From RGIG4034 sp045628945 (lineage in GTDB: Bacteria > Bacillota > Clostridia > Lachnospirales > Lachnospiraceae), in the NCBI GenBank assembly GCA_045628945.1, contig JAZQQG010000046.1, positions 1-64,000 of the forward strand: 64,000 nucleotides of DNA. Reading direction: 5' to 3'. How positions within the stretch are numbered: the first letter of the stretch is position 1; each line of letters begins with the position of its first letter. The translations under genes were made by a program, and so were the position numbers. Positions 41,411 through 49,812 of this stretch are shown here, piece by piece. The notes under the pieces are model-generated. The model did no database searches, was not told the origin of the DNA, and was given only the letters and a program-made list of their open reading frames with translations.

Positions 41411-42409
41411 GTGCCCTTAACGAACACGCAATATAAATCAATCGAACAGGAATACGAGCAGCGCCGTTTACAGAATTACCGCCTGCTCAAAACCCGTCAG
41501 GAGGAAGTCTATGCGAAGGCTCCGGAATACCGCGAGCTGGAGGAAAAGATTGCCTCTTTGTCTGTTGCCCAGAGCAAGAAATTCCTTGAAGGGGACGAGA
41601 CAGCGATTACCGAACTGAAGTCAAAGATTCGCGAGTTAAAAGAACAGAAGCACCTGGCCATCATTCGTGCCGGACTTCCGGGCGATTATCTCGATCCGAT
41701 CTATGATTGCCCCGATTGCAAGGATACCGGCTACATCGGTACCGCGAAGTGCCATTGTCTGAAGCAGGCCATTACGGACTTCATCTATGAGCAGTCCAAC
41801 ATCAAAAATCAGCTCCAGACGGAGAACTTTGCCACGCTCTCCTATGAGTTCTATCAGGGGGAAGACCTCCTTCGCTATAAGAACGCGGTTGAGACCTGCC
41901 ACAATTTTGTGAATAATTTCAATTCAGACTTTCATAATATTCTTTTATATGGTACGGTAGGTACCGGCAAGAGTTTTCTTTCCGGATGCATTGCCAAAGA
42001 ATTAATCGAAAAGGGCCACACGGTGCTGTACTTCAGCGCAACCTCCCTCTTCGACTCCCTGGCGCAGACCACCTTTGATTATAATGCAAGGGAGGAACGC
42101 AGCCGACTGATGGAAGATCTGCAGGAATGTGACCTGCTCATCATCGACGATTTGGGCACCGAGTACACGAATTCCTTCACTCTGTCCCAGTTATTTAGCC
42201 TCATCAACGAGAGATTCCTGCGTAAGAAATCCCTCGTCATCTCCAGCAATCTGGGGTTGGAGGAATTAAGAGACCGTTATTCCGAGCGAATCTTCTCCCG
42301 CTTGACCGGCAAAGAGACTTCGGTATGCAAGGTGACCGGCCCGGACATTCGTCTCTACAAAAAGCGCATGTACAATCGCAACAGCGCCAAACCCGATCCA
42401 CGTGCATAA
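41411..42409 (+). CDS. DnaC/DnaI-like helicase loader ATPase
   Basis: A 332-residue AAA+ protein. The N-terminal half has a coiled region and a zinc-finger-like CPDCKDTGYIGTAKCHC, typical of DnaI-type loaders. The ATPase part shows Walker A (YGTVGTGKSFLSG), Walker B (LLIIDDLGTEY) and a sensor region (VISSNLGLEELRDRYSERIF). The start is GTG with AGGAG upstream. Its pairing with a DnaD-domain gene fits loading of the replicative helicase. Confidence 0.92.
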   Translation: MPLTNTQYKSIEQEYEQRRLQNYRLLKTRQEEVYAKAPEYRELEEKIASLSVAQSKKFLEGDETAITELKSKIRELKEQKHLAIIRAGLPGDYLDPIYDCPDCKDTGYIGTAKCHCLKQAITDFIYEQSNIKNQLQTENFATLSYEFYQGEDLLRYKNAVETCHNFVNNFNSDFHNILLYGTVGTGKSFLSGCIAKELIEKGHTVLYFSATSLFDSLAQTTFDYNAREERSRLMEDLQECDLLIIDDLGTEYTNSFTLSQLFSLINERFLRKKSLVISSNLGLEELRDRYSERIFSRLTGKETSVCKVTGPDIRLYKKRMYNRNSAKPDPRA

Positions 42410-42470
42410 TCCCTTCGCGGGAATATCATTAATTATATTATTATTTACACAATAGAAAGTGAGGACTCTT

Positions 42471-43658
42471 ATGTCTGACAAGCGCGAAGAAAAAAGAAAT
42501 CTGGAAACCATCCCTGTTGGCTCCCTGGGTATTATCCCTTTAACCGGATGCCGTGAATTAGGTGAGAAGGTGGATCAGTACCTCGTATCCTGGAGAACAG
42601 AGCGAGAGAGCGAGCACAAGGACAGCCTGGCATTCCAGGGCTATCAGCGTGATTCTTTCCTGTTAAATGCCAAGGTACCTCGTTTCGGTACCGGTGAGGC
42701 AAAGGGTGTAATCGAGGAATCCGTTCGTGGTAATGACCTCTACCTCTTAGTAGATGTAACGAATTATTCCAAGACCTATACCGTATGCGGACAGACCAAT
42801 CACATGTCTCCCGATGATCATTTCCAGGATCTGAAGCGTATCATCGCAGCTGTCGGCGGTAAGGCAAGACGTATTACCGTAATTATGCCCTTCTTATACG
42901 AGAGCAGACAGCACAAGAGAACCGCAAGAGAGTCCCTTGACTGTGCAATCGCATTGCAGGAGCTCGTAGCAATGGGTGTTGACAATATCATCACCTTCGA
43001 TGCCCATGACCCTCGTGTACAGAATGCAATTCCTCTTCACGGCTTTGAGACCGTACAGCCTACCTATCAGTTCATCAAGGGCTTATGCAGAACCGTGCCT
43101 GATCTGCAGCTGGATTCCGAGCATATGATGGCTATCAGCCCCGATGAAGGTGGTATGGGCCGTGCCATCTACATGGCAAACGTGCTCGGTCTGGATATGG
43201 GTATGTTCTACAAGCGTCGTGATTACACTCGCATCGTAAACGGCCGTAACCCCATCGTGGCACATGAGTTCTTAGGTACCGATGTGGAAGGCAAGGATAT
43301 GATCATTCTCGACGATATGATTTCCTCCGGTGAGAGTATGCTCGAGGTAGCTGCCGCACTGAAGGCCAGAAAGGCGCGTCGTATCTTCGTTTGTGCAACC
43401 TTTGGTCTTTTCACCAACGGTCTGGATGCTTTCGATAAGGCTTACCATGACGGCATCATCGATAAGGTTCTTACCACGAACTTAATCTACCAGACTCCCG
43501 AGTTGCTTGAGCGTGAGTATTACATCAACTGCGATATGAGCAAGTACATTGCCTACTTAATCGATACGCTGAATCACGATGCTTCCATCAGCGACCTGTT
43601 AAATCCCAGCGATCGTATCAACAACCTGGTAGCAAAGTACAAGGCAGAGAGACAGTAA
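42471..43658 (+). CDS. prs: Ribose-phosphate pyrophosphokinase
   Basis: Makes PRPP from ribose-5-phosphate and ATP for nucleotide, His and Trp synthesis. The 395-residue protein is longer than the classical ~315 residues, with an N-terminal extension, a form seen in Clostridia. Motifs include FDAHDPRVQNAIP and the PRPP loop IILDDMISSGESMLE. The start at 42471 has GAGG seven bases upstream; a longer frame begins at a GTG. No terminator is visible before it, so it may be partly read from the dnaD-dnaC transcript; a TATTATTATTT stretch could hold a promoter. Confidence 0.95.
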   Translation: MSDKREEKRNLETIPVGSLGIIPLTGCRELGEKVDQYLVSWRTERESEHKDSLAFQGYQRDSFLLNAKVPRFGTGEAKGVIEESVRGNDLYLLVDVTNYSKTYTVCGQTNHMSPDDHFQDLKRIIAAVGGKARRITVIMPFLYESRQHKRTARESLDCAIALQELVAMGVDNIITFDAHDPRVQNAIPLHGFETVQPTYQFIKGLCRTVPDLQLDSEHMMAISPDEGGMGRAIYMANVLGLDMGMFYKRRDYTRIVNGRNPIVAHEFLGTDVEGKDMIILDDMISSGESMLEVAAALKARKARRIFVCATFGLFTNGLDAFDKAYHDGIIDKVLTTNLIYQTPELLEREYYINCDMSKYIAYLIDTLNHDASISDLLNPSDRINNLVAKYKAERQ

Positions 43659-43668
43659 ATAGAAACCT

Positions 43669-44655
43669 ATGAAGACTCGTCAAATCATCAGTTCCGCTCT
43701 TCTTGTGTTAACGGCCCTGATCTGGGGTATCGCTTTTGTGGCCCAGAGTGTCGGCATGGATTATGTCGGAACCTTTACCTTCAACGGAGTGCGCTTTGCG
43801 GTAGGCGGTCTGGTACTGCTTCCGGTCATTGCCTTTATCAATGCGCAGAAGAAGCGCAAGGCCATCGCAGAGGGTGCCTCTCCGGAATCCTTCAAGACTC
43901 CGGAAGCTCTCAAGGCACGTCGCAAAGCTCGACGCACCGTATTCCTTGGCGGAATCTGCTGCGGTATTGCCCTGGCCATTGCCGCTAACCTCCAGCAGTA
44001 CGGCATTATCTATACCACTACCGGTAAGGCCGGTTTCTTAACCGCCTGCTATATCATCATCGTGCCGATTCTTGGTCTTTTTCTCCATAAAAAGACCACG
44101 TCCTTCCTCTGGATTGGCGTGGCCCTGGCTATGGTCGGTATGGTATTCTTGTGTTTCATCGGAAAAGGCAACGAAGTCCTCGAAGGCGTTCCCTGTGTGA
44201 ATCTCTTCGGGTTACAGATCTCCGTGGGAGACATTACCTTATTCGCCTGTGCGATTATGTTCTCCGTGCAGATTCTGATTATCGACCACTTCTCTCCGAT
44301 GGTAGACGGTGTGCAGATGTCCTGCATTCAGTTTTTTACGGTGTCGGTGCTCTCAAGTATCTGTATGTTCCTCTTCGAGAAGCCCGAACTTCACGCAATC
44401 CTGTCGGCCTATCTGCCGATTCTCTACACCGGTGTCTTATCCTCCGGCGTAGCCTACACGCTGCAGATTGTGGCCCAGAAGGACTTAAATCCCACCGTGG
44501 CCTCCCTCATCATGAGCTTAGAGTCCACCTTCAGTCTCTTAGCCGGCTGGATTATCTTAGGCCAGCGAATGACGGTCTATGAGATTGTCGGCTGTGTACT
44601 GATTTTTGTGGCAATTGTGCTAGCACAGTTGCCGGAGAAGGAAAAAAATAACTGA
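43669..44655 (+). CDS. DMT-superfamily (EamA) permease
   Basis: A 328-residue membrane protein with ten hydrophobic segments in two EamA-like repeats (ALIWGIAFVAQSVGMDYVGT and SSGVAYTLQIVAQKDLNPTV, then SLESTFSLLAGW). Members export or import metabolites such as amino acids; the substrate is not determined. A long basic loop (residues ~63-90) interrupts the first repeat. It follows prs by ten bases and the ribosome site is weak. Confidence 0.9.
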   Translation: MKTRQIISSALLVLTALIWGIAFVAQSVGMDYVGTFTFNGVRFAVGGLVLLPVIAFINAQKKRKAIAEGASPESFKTPEALKARRKARRTVFLGGICCGIALAIAANLQQYGIIYTTTGKAGFLTACYIIIVPILGLFLHKKTTSFLWIGVALAMVGMVFLCFIGKGNEVLEGVPCVNLFGLQISVGDITLFACAIMFSVQILIIDHFSPMVDGVQMSCIQFFTVSVLSSICMFLFEKPELHAILSAYLPILYTGVLSSGVAYTLQIVAQKDLNPTVASLIMSLESTFSLLAGWIILGQRMTVYEIVGCVLIFVAIVLAQLPEKEKNN

Positions 44656-44665
44656 TTGGAACATA

Positions 44666-44705
44666 AAAGAGAGTACAACATAAATGATTGTACCCTCTTT
44701 TTTTC
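44666..44705 (+). terminator. Terminator of the prs-permease unit
   Basis: AAAGAGAGTACAA pairs with TTGTACCCTCTTT, followed by TTTTTT. The reverse strand is A-rich on the far side too, so it may also serve the convergent gene at 44708. Confidence 0.87.
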
Positions 44706-44707
44706 CG

Positions 44708-45172
44708 TTATTCAGTGAAGAGATTTAAAAAGTTGTTCACAAAGTCCATTTGATGCATCATGTCTCTATTCGTAACGAAAACCATTTGTACTGACATAAC
44801 GTCCGGAAAGAAGAACACATCTACCTCATCAAATGCATAAAAATAATAATATCCATTCCGCCTTAATGGTTTGCCAAACAAACCCGTCAATTGCTTCAGT
44901 AATCCTTTTTCCTCTGGTTTAAATGTATAGCTGATGAAATATAATCCCTTACCATCGTGAAGATACTCTGTACTAACTGTCTCGTGACCAAGTATCTTCT
45001 GATTATCCAAATCACCTTTTTTTTCAGTAACATCAAACGACTCCCCCATTTCATGTCCATGTAAAATGTCCTTTTTTTCATACAAAACATTGTTCAAAAT
45101 ATAAATACATAGGATAAAGCATGATAAGGATGCTATTATTTTTACTATTCTTACTATTTTTCTTTTTTCCAT
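44708..45172 (-). CDS. Small membrane-anchored protein of unknown function
   Basis: A 154-residue protein with a basic N-terminus and one hydrophobic segment (about residues 8-29, IVKIIASLSCFILCIYILNN), then an extracytoplasmic part of about 120 residues with many Tyr and Phe. No family was recognised. Its codon use is A+T-rich compared with neighbours, suggesting transfer. The ribosome site is weak. A perfect 11-base inverted repeat lies about 40 bases upstream (45211-45238). Confidence 0.6.
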   Translation of the reverse strand: MEKRKIVRIVKIIASLSCFILCIYILNNVLYEKKDILHGHEMGESFDVTEKKGDLDNQKILGHETVSTEYLHDGKGLYFISYTFKPEEKGLLKQLTGLFGKPLRRNGYYYFYAFDEVDVFFFPDVMSVQMVFVTNRDMMHQMDFVNNFLNLFTE

Positions 45173-45210
45173 ACTAATACCACAATTCCCTTAACAGTAT
45201 CTTTATATTA

Positions 45211-45238
45211 GGTATGATTCCTGTCAAGGAATCATACC
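45211..45238. repeat. Perfect inverted repeat upstream of the small membrane protein
   Basis: GGTATGATTCC and GGAATCATACC flank a six-base TGTCAA. On the reverse strand the centre reads TTGACA, so the repeat covers a potential -35 box of the gene at 44708. There is no T-run, so an operator is more likely than a terminator. Confidence 0.5.
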
Positions 45239-45322
45239 TTCTGATAAACGTAGTGTATCAGCGCCGCGGAAGCGGTTTTTTGCCACTATTATCACTCAAC
45301 AAAAATAGAACCCAATAATATA

Positions 45323-45350
45323 TTGTCATATCACGATATCGTGATATAAT
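45323..45350 (+). promoter_or_regulatory. Promoter with a palindromic operator for the DUF4160-DUF2442 pair
   Basis: TTGTCA (45323-45328), 16-base spacer and perfect TATAAT (45345-45350). The spacer is filled by a perfect 20-base palindrome, ATATCACGAT/ATCGTGATAT (45328-45347), which overlaps the -10. A protein bound there would block transcription. Confidence 0.82.
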
Positions 45351-45364
45351 AGAAAGGACTTATA

Positions 45365-45619
45365 ATGCCAGTCATAGCAAGATTTAATGGAATCATAATT
45401 AAAATGTACTTTTTGCAAGGAGAACATAACCCTCCGCATATTCATGCATTCTATAGTGACGATGTAGTCGCAATAGACTATATGACCGGAGAGATTTTGG
45501 ATGGATATCTACCTCCCAAAGAACTAAAACAAGTTCTCCAATGGGTAGCGCTTCATAAGAATGAGTTGCAGATTATTTGGGAGACACAGCAATTCAAGAG
45601 ACTTCCACCTTTAGATTAG
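45365..45619 (+). CDS. DUF4160 domain protein
   Basis: An 84-residue protein matching the DUF4160 pattern (GIIIKMYFLQGEHNPPHIHA, then FYSDDVVAIDY). The function of the family is not established; it is often coupled to DUF2442 genes as here, which has suggested toxin-antitoxin-like modules. An AAAGGA site precedes the ATG. The DUF2442 gene begins 13 bases after its stop. Confidence 0.85.
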   Translation: MPVIARFNGIIIKMYFLQGEHNPPHIHAFYSDDVVAIDYMTGEILDGYLPPKELKQVLQWVALHKNELQIIWETQQFKRLPPLD

Positions 45620-45632
45620 ACAGGAGGAGACA

Positions 45633-46061
45633 ATGTTTCACAAGGTAAAGAATGTAAATGCATTACCGGATTACAGACTAAGCGTACAATTCTGCGAAGG
45701 TGTCACCAAGCTATATGACCTGAAGCCGCTTTTCGACCGCTTTCCTGCTTTTTGTTTGTTGCAGGAACATCGGAATGTCTTTTTCAATGTGTCCGTTGAT
45801 CTTGGGGGATATGGAATCGTGTGGAACGAAGAACTGGATCTGTCCTGCGACGAATTATGGGAGAACGGAGTCACGGTTGCCACTCCTTTTGACGGACTGA
45901 TGTCCTTTGCCGATGCAACCGAATTGTGGGGGCTGAATGAGAGCACCTTAAGAAAAGCCATCGCTTATGGCAAGCTCATTAACGGTGTGGATGTATGCAA
46001 ATATGGGAAGCAGTGGATTATTTCTGTCGAAGCCATGAAGCGCGAATATGGTGAGGGATGA
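45633..46061 (+). CDS. DUF2442 protein with C-terminal DNA-binding-like region
   Basis: A 142-residue protein. Residues 1-~85 match DUF2442 (PDYRLSVQFCEGVTKLYDLK, then VDLGGYGIVWNEELDLSCDE). Residues ~90-142 look like a MerR- or excisionase-type helix-turn-helix (ATELWGLNESTLRKAIAYGK, then YGKQWIISVEAMKREYG). That region makes it the likely repressor for the palindrome in the operon's promoter. Strong AGGAGG site. Confidence 0.83.
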   Translation: MFHKVKNVNALPDYRLSVQFCEGVTKLYDLKPLFDRFPAFCLLQEHRNVFFNVSVDLGGYGIVWNEELDLSCDELWENGVTVATPFDGLMSFADATELWGLNESTLRKAIAYGKLINGVDVCKYGKQWIISVEAMKREYGEG

Positions 46062-46083
46062 TAGGAGAAGCACTAGAAAAGCA

Positions 46084-46112
46084 TTGATTATTATACAATT
46101 TTTGAATATAAT
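46084..46112 (+). promoter_or_regulatory. Strong promoter of an orphan small RNA
   Basis: TTGATT (46084-46089), exactly 17 bases, and perfect TATAAT (46107-46112). The predicted start (about 46119) is the first base of the closing stem of the RNA described next. Confidence 0.83.
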
Positions 46113-46118
46113 AACAGT

Positions 46119-46203
46119 AAAGTTGAGGACGGAACAGGCAGCCGTCACGCCCTTGTGGTCTTAAAAGAGATGCAGATTGCCACCTGCCAACTTTTCTTTT
46201 TTT
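46119..46203 (+). ncRNA. Candidate structured small RNA, about 85 bases, family unknown
   Basis: From the predicted start, AAAGTT (46119-46124) can pair with AACTTT (46189-46194), which is followed by a T-rich tail (TCTTTTTTT). GACGG (46128-46132) pairs with CCGTC (46142-46146), leaving a nine-base loop whose GGCAG (46137-46141) is complementary to CTGCC (46184-46188), an apparent pseudoknot or alternative stem. A third hairpin is GTGG...CCAC (46155-46158/46180-46183) with TCTT/GAGA inside. No reasonable ORF is present and no forward gene follows, so it is not an obvious riboswitch. It does not resemble 6S, SRP, tmRNA or RNase P. Confidence 0.6.
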
Positions 46204-46215
46204 GTTAGACGCAAA

Positions 46216-46262
46216 AGAACACCACCGTTTCGATTTTAATAAATCGTTTAGGTGGTGTTTTT
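46216..46262. terminator. Bidirectional terminator
   Basis: AACACCACC (46218-46226) pairs with GGTGGTGTT (46251-46259) around an inner CGATTT/AAATCG stem, with T-runs on the forward strand and a T-rich tail on the reverse strand. It ends the convergent TauE/SafE gene and backs up the small RNA. Confidence 0.85.
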
Positions 46263-46334
46263 TATCCACTAATTCACTAACTTATACTATAATCGACAAA
46301 TCTCGCTTTCTTTTAGTTCGGATCTCGAACACAC

Positions 46335-47111
46335 TTATCCAATCAGCCGAAATCCCATCACCACAACACCCAATACTACCAACACGACTCCCGTCGCGCG
46401 ATTCAAGGTCTTAGGCGTTGCCTTATTGGCAAACACGGCGGCGATTCGCGCCCACAGGAAGGTAAACAGGATGCACAGTGCTAATACCAGCCAGTCCGGT
46501 GTGGTACTCATGGAAAAATGAGACAACGCCCCCGTCAATGCGGTAAAGGTCATAATAAAGACGCTGGTTCCCACTGCAGTCTTCAGCTCATACCCCAGCA
46601 CGCTCGTAAGGACTAACAGCATCATCATACCGCCCCCGGCACCGACAAAGCCGCAGATAAAACCAATCATCATTCCACACACAATGGATTGCACGATTCT
46701 TTTTTTCTGCGAAACCGCCATCATGGCTTCCTTCGTGGTCATAACCGGTTTCAAGATGAATTTAACACCCAGCAGGAAGGTCATGAAGACCGAGAAGGTT
46801 CCCATGGTCGTGGAAGGCACCCGACTGGACACATAGCTTCCCACAACGGTAAATGCCAACACGCTCCCCATCATCACGAGGCCGTTTTTCACATCGAGAT
46901 TCCTATTTCTGCCATAAGTATAAGCGGATACGGCACTGGCCAACACATCGGAGGACAGTGCGATTCCGACGGCCAGATAGGGGTCCATATCTAAGAATGT
47001 CACCAGCATCGGCGTAATAACCGCTGCGGCGCTCATTCCGGCAAAGCCGGTTCCTAAGCCCGCTCCCATGCCGGCGAAAAAAGTAACCAGCAAAACCAAT
47101 ACTATACGCAT
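46335..47111 (-). CDS. TauE/SafE-family membrane permease (sulfite/anion exporter type)
   Basis: A 258-residue protein with about eight hydrophobic segments and the family repeats (GAGLGTGFAGMSAAAVITPM and MIGFICGFVGAGGGMMMLLV). The family is linked to sulfite, sulfoacetate or other anion movement; the substrate is unknown. The start at 47111 has AAGGAGG upstream; the longer frame to 47159 lacks a site. A GNAT gene lies 44 bases upstream on the same strand. Confidence 0.88.
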   Translation of the reverse strand: MRIVLVLLVTFFAGMGAGLGTGFAGMSAAAVITPMLVTFLDMDPYLAVGIALSSDVLASAVSAYTYGRNRNLDVKNGLVMMGSVLAFTVVGSYVSSRVPSTTMGTFSVFMTFLLGVKFILKPVMTTKEAMMAVSQKKRIVQSIVCGMMIGFICGFVGAGGGMMMLLVLTSVLGYELKTAVGTSVFIMTFTALTGALSHFSMSTTPDWLVLALCILFTFLWARIAAVFANKATPKTLNRATGVVLVVLGVVVMGFRLIG

Positions 47112-47155
47112 GAGGTCTCCTCCTTTTCCAGCAAGTCCTCTATACACTGCATACG

Positions 47156-47617
47156 TCAATGTCGAAACGTAACCTTATGCAGCATCTTATAATATGCCGT
47201 TTTTCCCTCCGAGAAGAAGCCTGCGTTCCGATAGAAATCATGTGTCTTAGGGTCTGAGGAACCGGTAATCAGCATCATCTTATAGCAGCCCGCATCACGG
47301 GCAACCTCTTCCGCATAAGCAAGGCACTGACCGGCATACCCTTGCCCGCGGTAAGCGGCATCCGTTACCACATTTTCGACTAAGGCATAAGGAGATACAT
47401 TACGCGTCAGATTCGGAATCACAATGCAGGTACAGGAGGATACCAATCTGCCATCCACCTCAGCAACGATTAAATGATAATCCGGGTCAGAGCAGATTCT
47501 CTCCCAGATGCCCACAAGGTGGTCGTCCTGTTCCGGCACAGAGGTCTCGTGCAGATGCAGATAGAGGACCAAAAGATTATCCAGATCATCCTTTTTTACT
47601 TCGCGAATCGTAAGCAT
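47156..47617 (-). CDS. GNAT-family N-acetyltransferase
   Basis: A 153-residue acetyltransferase. The acetyl-CoA loop is RGQGYAGQCLAYAEEVARDA and the C-terminal motif is HDFYRNAGFFSEGKTAYYKM. It probably acetylates a small molecule or protein N-terminus; the substrate cannot be read. Start at 47617 (ATG) is chosen with GGAGGAG upstream; the longer frame begins at TTG within that site. Confidence 0.9.
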   Translation of the reverse strand: MLTIREVKKDDLDNLLVLYLHLHETSVPEQDDHLVGIWERICSDPDYHLIVAEVDGRLVSSCTCIVIPNLTRNVSPYALVENVVTDAAYRGQGYAGQCLAYAEEVARDAGCYKMMLITGSSDPKTHDFYRNAGFFSEGKTAYYKMLHKVTFRH

Positions 47618-47680
47618 TGTCTCCTCCAATACTTTGGGCTGTTCAGAACTACCTCCGTATAACGAAAGTGTCGATTTAGA

Positions 47681-48250
47681 TCAGACCTCTATCAGTTCCC
47701 TCGCCATTTCAAGATACTCCCGCTCAACCTCCTCAAAGGGTCTTACCGCATACGACAGTTCGATATGAATCTCGGGCTGTTTGTCGGAGATTACTTCATT
47801 CAATAAATTCTTCATATCATACCAGAGCATGGCATTGTCAATCTCCTTCACCGTAGCGCATTCCTCGGGGGATAGAGCGGACCCCAGAAATTTCTCATAG
47901 ATGACGTTTAATAACCGCTCTTCTGCCTCGATATAATTCGGAAGTTCCTTCTTGAAGGGACGGGGCACGTCGGACATATAGCACTCGCTGGCATCATGTA
48001 GTAGACAGGCAAGCACCAAACGATTCGAGAGTCCGCGAGCCTTCGCCTCTCTGGCACAGTTTATGCAATGCTGCCCTACAGAAAAGAAGCTTTTCACATG
48101 GCCGTTTCCGCGGGTAATGAGCGACAGCGCATGGGCGATATCCTCGATATGAAGTGCCTCCGAATCCGGAGAGAGCGGATAGAACCACACCCCGGTATAG
48201 GTGGTGATATGCTCGCCGATATGTGATTTATTCTCGTGAGAAGAGTTCAT
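47681..48250 (-). CDS. HD-domain phosphohydrolase (YfbR-like 5'-deoxynucleotidase type)
   Basis: A 189-residue hydrolase with HD-domain metal residues: IEDIAHALS, SVGQHCINCA, and LLHDASECYMSDVPRPFKKE. This order resembles YfbR-type 5'-deoxynucleotidases, which split deoxynucleoside monophosphates, but other nucleotide substrates are possible. It has an AGGAG site and lies 48 bases after the MATE gene on the same strand. Confidence 0.85.
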   Translation of the reverse strand: MNSSHENKSHIGEHITTYTGVWFYPLSPDSEALHIEDIAHALSLITRGNGHVKSFFSVGQHCINCAREAKARGLSNRLVLACLLHDASECYMSDVPRPFKKELPNYIEAEERLLNVIYEKFLGSALSPEECATVKEIDNAMLWYDMKNLLNEVISDKQPEIHIELSYAVRPFEEVEREYLEMARELIEV

Positions 48251-48298
48251 TCCTTACTCCTGTTATCTCTATGTACTAACAGATCTGCCGCCTTGAGC

Positions 48299-49711
48299 TT
48301 ATTCTGTCGCCTTGTCCTGCTTCGTACCCACCAGATTCTGCACCCAAACACCACTACGCACCATGAAGTAGCCAATGACTGCCTTCACAATCTCGGAATA
48401 GACCACAATGGCGAAGAGCAGATGGATGTCCATCTTCGTGAAACGACTGAGCACAAAGGCCAACGGAATCTGCAAAAGCCAGCTAAATCCGAAATCAAAC
48501 AGGAAGGTGATTCCGGTCTTGCCGCCGCTTCGCAGAGTAAAATAGCAGGAATTCGTGTAGGACCAAATGGGCATCGCAATCGCCTGAATCATAATAAAGT
48601 AGGTTGCAAGGTCACGCACCTGCTGTTCGGTATTGTAGAGAAGCGGGAAAACCTTGGCCACGGGAAGTGCCGCGATTCCCACTACGGTTGACAGCATAAC
48701 GCCAAAAAATAACAGTTTGTTATCATACTCCTTGGCTTCCTCAAGCTTCCCGGCGCCGAGCTTCGCCCCGACAATAATCGAAATACAGCCACCCATCTGA
48801 ATGAAAAATACATTAATCAGATTCACAATCGTGCCGGCAATATTTCGTCCGGCCACCACATCCAAACCTCGTACCGAATAGCACTGTGCAATTGCAGATA
48901 CGCCTACGGACCAGAGGAACTCGTTGGCCAAAAGCGGAATACTCTTCCAGGTTACTTTTTTTGCAAGCGCACCGGGAATTCGGAAGCCACGGAACAGACC
49001 GACACCGTACGGCGCTTTCTTGTGTCTTGTATGAACCCACACAATCACAACGCCCGCCTCGATGTATTTTGCGATTACGGTTGCAATGGCTGCACCCCGG
49101 ACCCCTAATTCCGGCAAACCGAAATTACCGAAAATTAAGCCGTAGTCTAATATCAGGTTAATGCCGACAGCCGCCATGGAACCGATCATAGGGATTTTCG
49201 TTTCCCCGCTTTCACGGGTTGCACTGGCATAAGCCTGACCCAACGCAAAAGGCAGGAGGCTGAAGAGCATGATGCGCATGTACTCTTTTCCATAGGAGAG
49301 GGTCGCCGCAATCTGCTCCGGGGAATCGTCCTTGCTTAAATAGAGGGAGATTAACGGATCCATGCAGAAATACAGCACAAGTCCCGCAATCAGCGTCACC
49401 GATAGTGCCAAAAGAATACGATAGCGAAGGGTATATTTCTGTCCCTCGTAATCCCCTTTGCCATAGAACTGTGCTCCGAAGATACTCGGACCGGATACCC
49501 CGCCGAAAATCGTGATATTAAAAATAAACATATACTGGTTCACGATGGACACACCGCTCATCTGCTCGGTACCGATTGCGCCCACCATGATATTGTCTAA
49601 CATACTGACGAAGTTCGTAATCAGGTTCTGCAGAATCATGGGAACCACAATTCCGAGAACATAGAGATAGAACCTCTTGTCACCTAAATATTTTTCTCTG
49701 AACTTTCTCAT
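48299..49711 (-). CDS. MATE-family multidrug/metabolite exporter
   Basis: A 470-residue membrane protein with twelve hydrophobic segments in two MATE repeats (VPMILQNLITNFVSMLDNIM, GTEQMSGVSIVNQ; then LANEFLWSVGVSA and GRNIAGTIVNLI). Uses a sodium or proton gradient to export cationic drugs or metabolites. The ribosome site is weak. It is transcribed with the HD gene downstream. Confidence 0.93.
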   Translation of the reverse strand: MRKFREKYLGDKRFYLYVLGIVVPMILQNLITNFVSMLDNIMVGAIGTEQMSGVSIVNQYMFIFNITIFGGVSGPSIFGAQFYGKGDYEGQKYTLRYRILLALSVTLIAGLVLYFCMDPLISLYLSKDDSPEQIAATLSYGKEYMRIMLFSLLPFALGQAYASATRESGETKIPMIGSMAAVGINLILDYGLIFGNFGLPELGVRGAAIATVIAKYIEAGVVIVWVHTRHKKAPYGVGLFRGFRIPGALAKKVTWKSIPLLANEFLWSVGVSAIAQCYSVRGLDVVAGRNIAGTIVNLINVFFIQMGGCISIIVGAKLGAGKLEEAKEYDNKLLFFGVMLSTVVGIAALPVAKVFPLLYNTEQQVRDLATYFIMIQAIAMPIWSYTNSCYFTLRSGGKTGITFLFDFGFSWLLQIPLAFVLSRFTKMDIHLLFAIVVYSEIVKAVIGYFMVRSGVWVQNLVGTKQDKATE

Positions 49712-49777
49712 TTCTCTTTACCATATACTCACTCTGAAAAGAGGCGGGGAACCCGTCCCGCTTCCTCATCACAGGTA

Positions 49778-49806
49778 GAAAAAGCGGACAGAAGAATCTG
49801 CCCGCC
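49778..49806 (-). terminator. Terminator of the amino-acid ABC importer
   Basis: On the reverse strand GCGGGCAGA pairs with TCTGTCCGC, followed by TTTTTC. A second GC-rich hairpin (GAAGCGGG/CCCGC, about 49741-49764) lies between it and the MATE gene. Confidence 0.85.
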
Positions 49807-49812
49807 ACGAAC

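Noticed and set aside
46119..46203. Riboswitch for a downstream gene, for example glutamine-type because of a GGACGGAA word
   Set aside because: The next gene is on the opposite strand and the rest of the glutamine aptamer is not seen.
46171..46209. A 12-codon ORF (MQIATCQLFFFC) within the small RNA
   Set aside because: It has no ribosome site and overlaps the terminator, so it is not a credible peptide.
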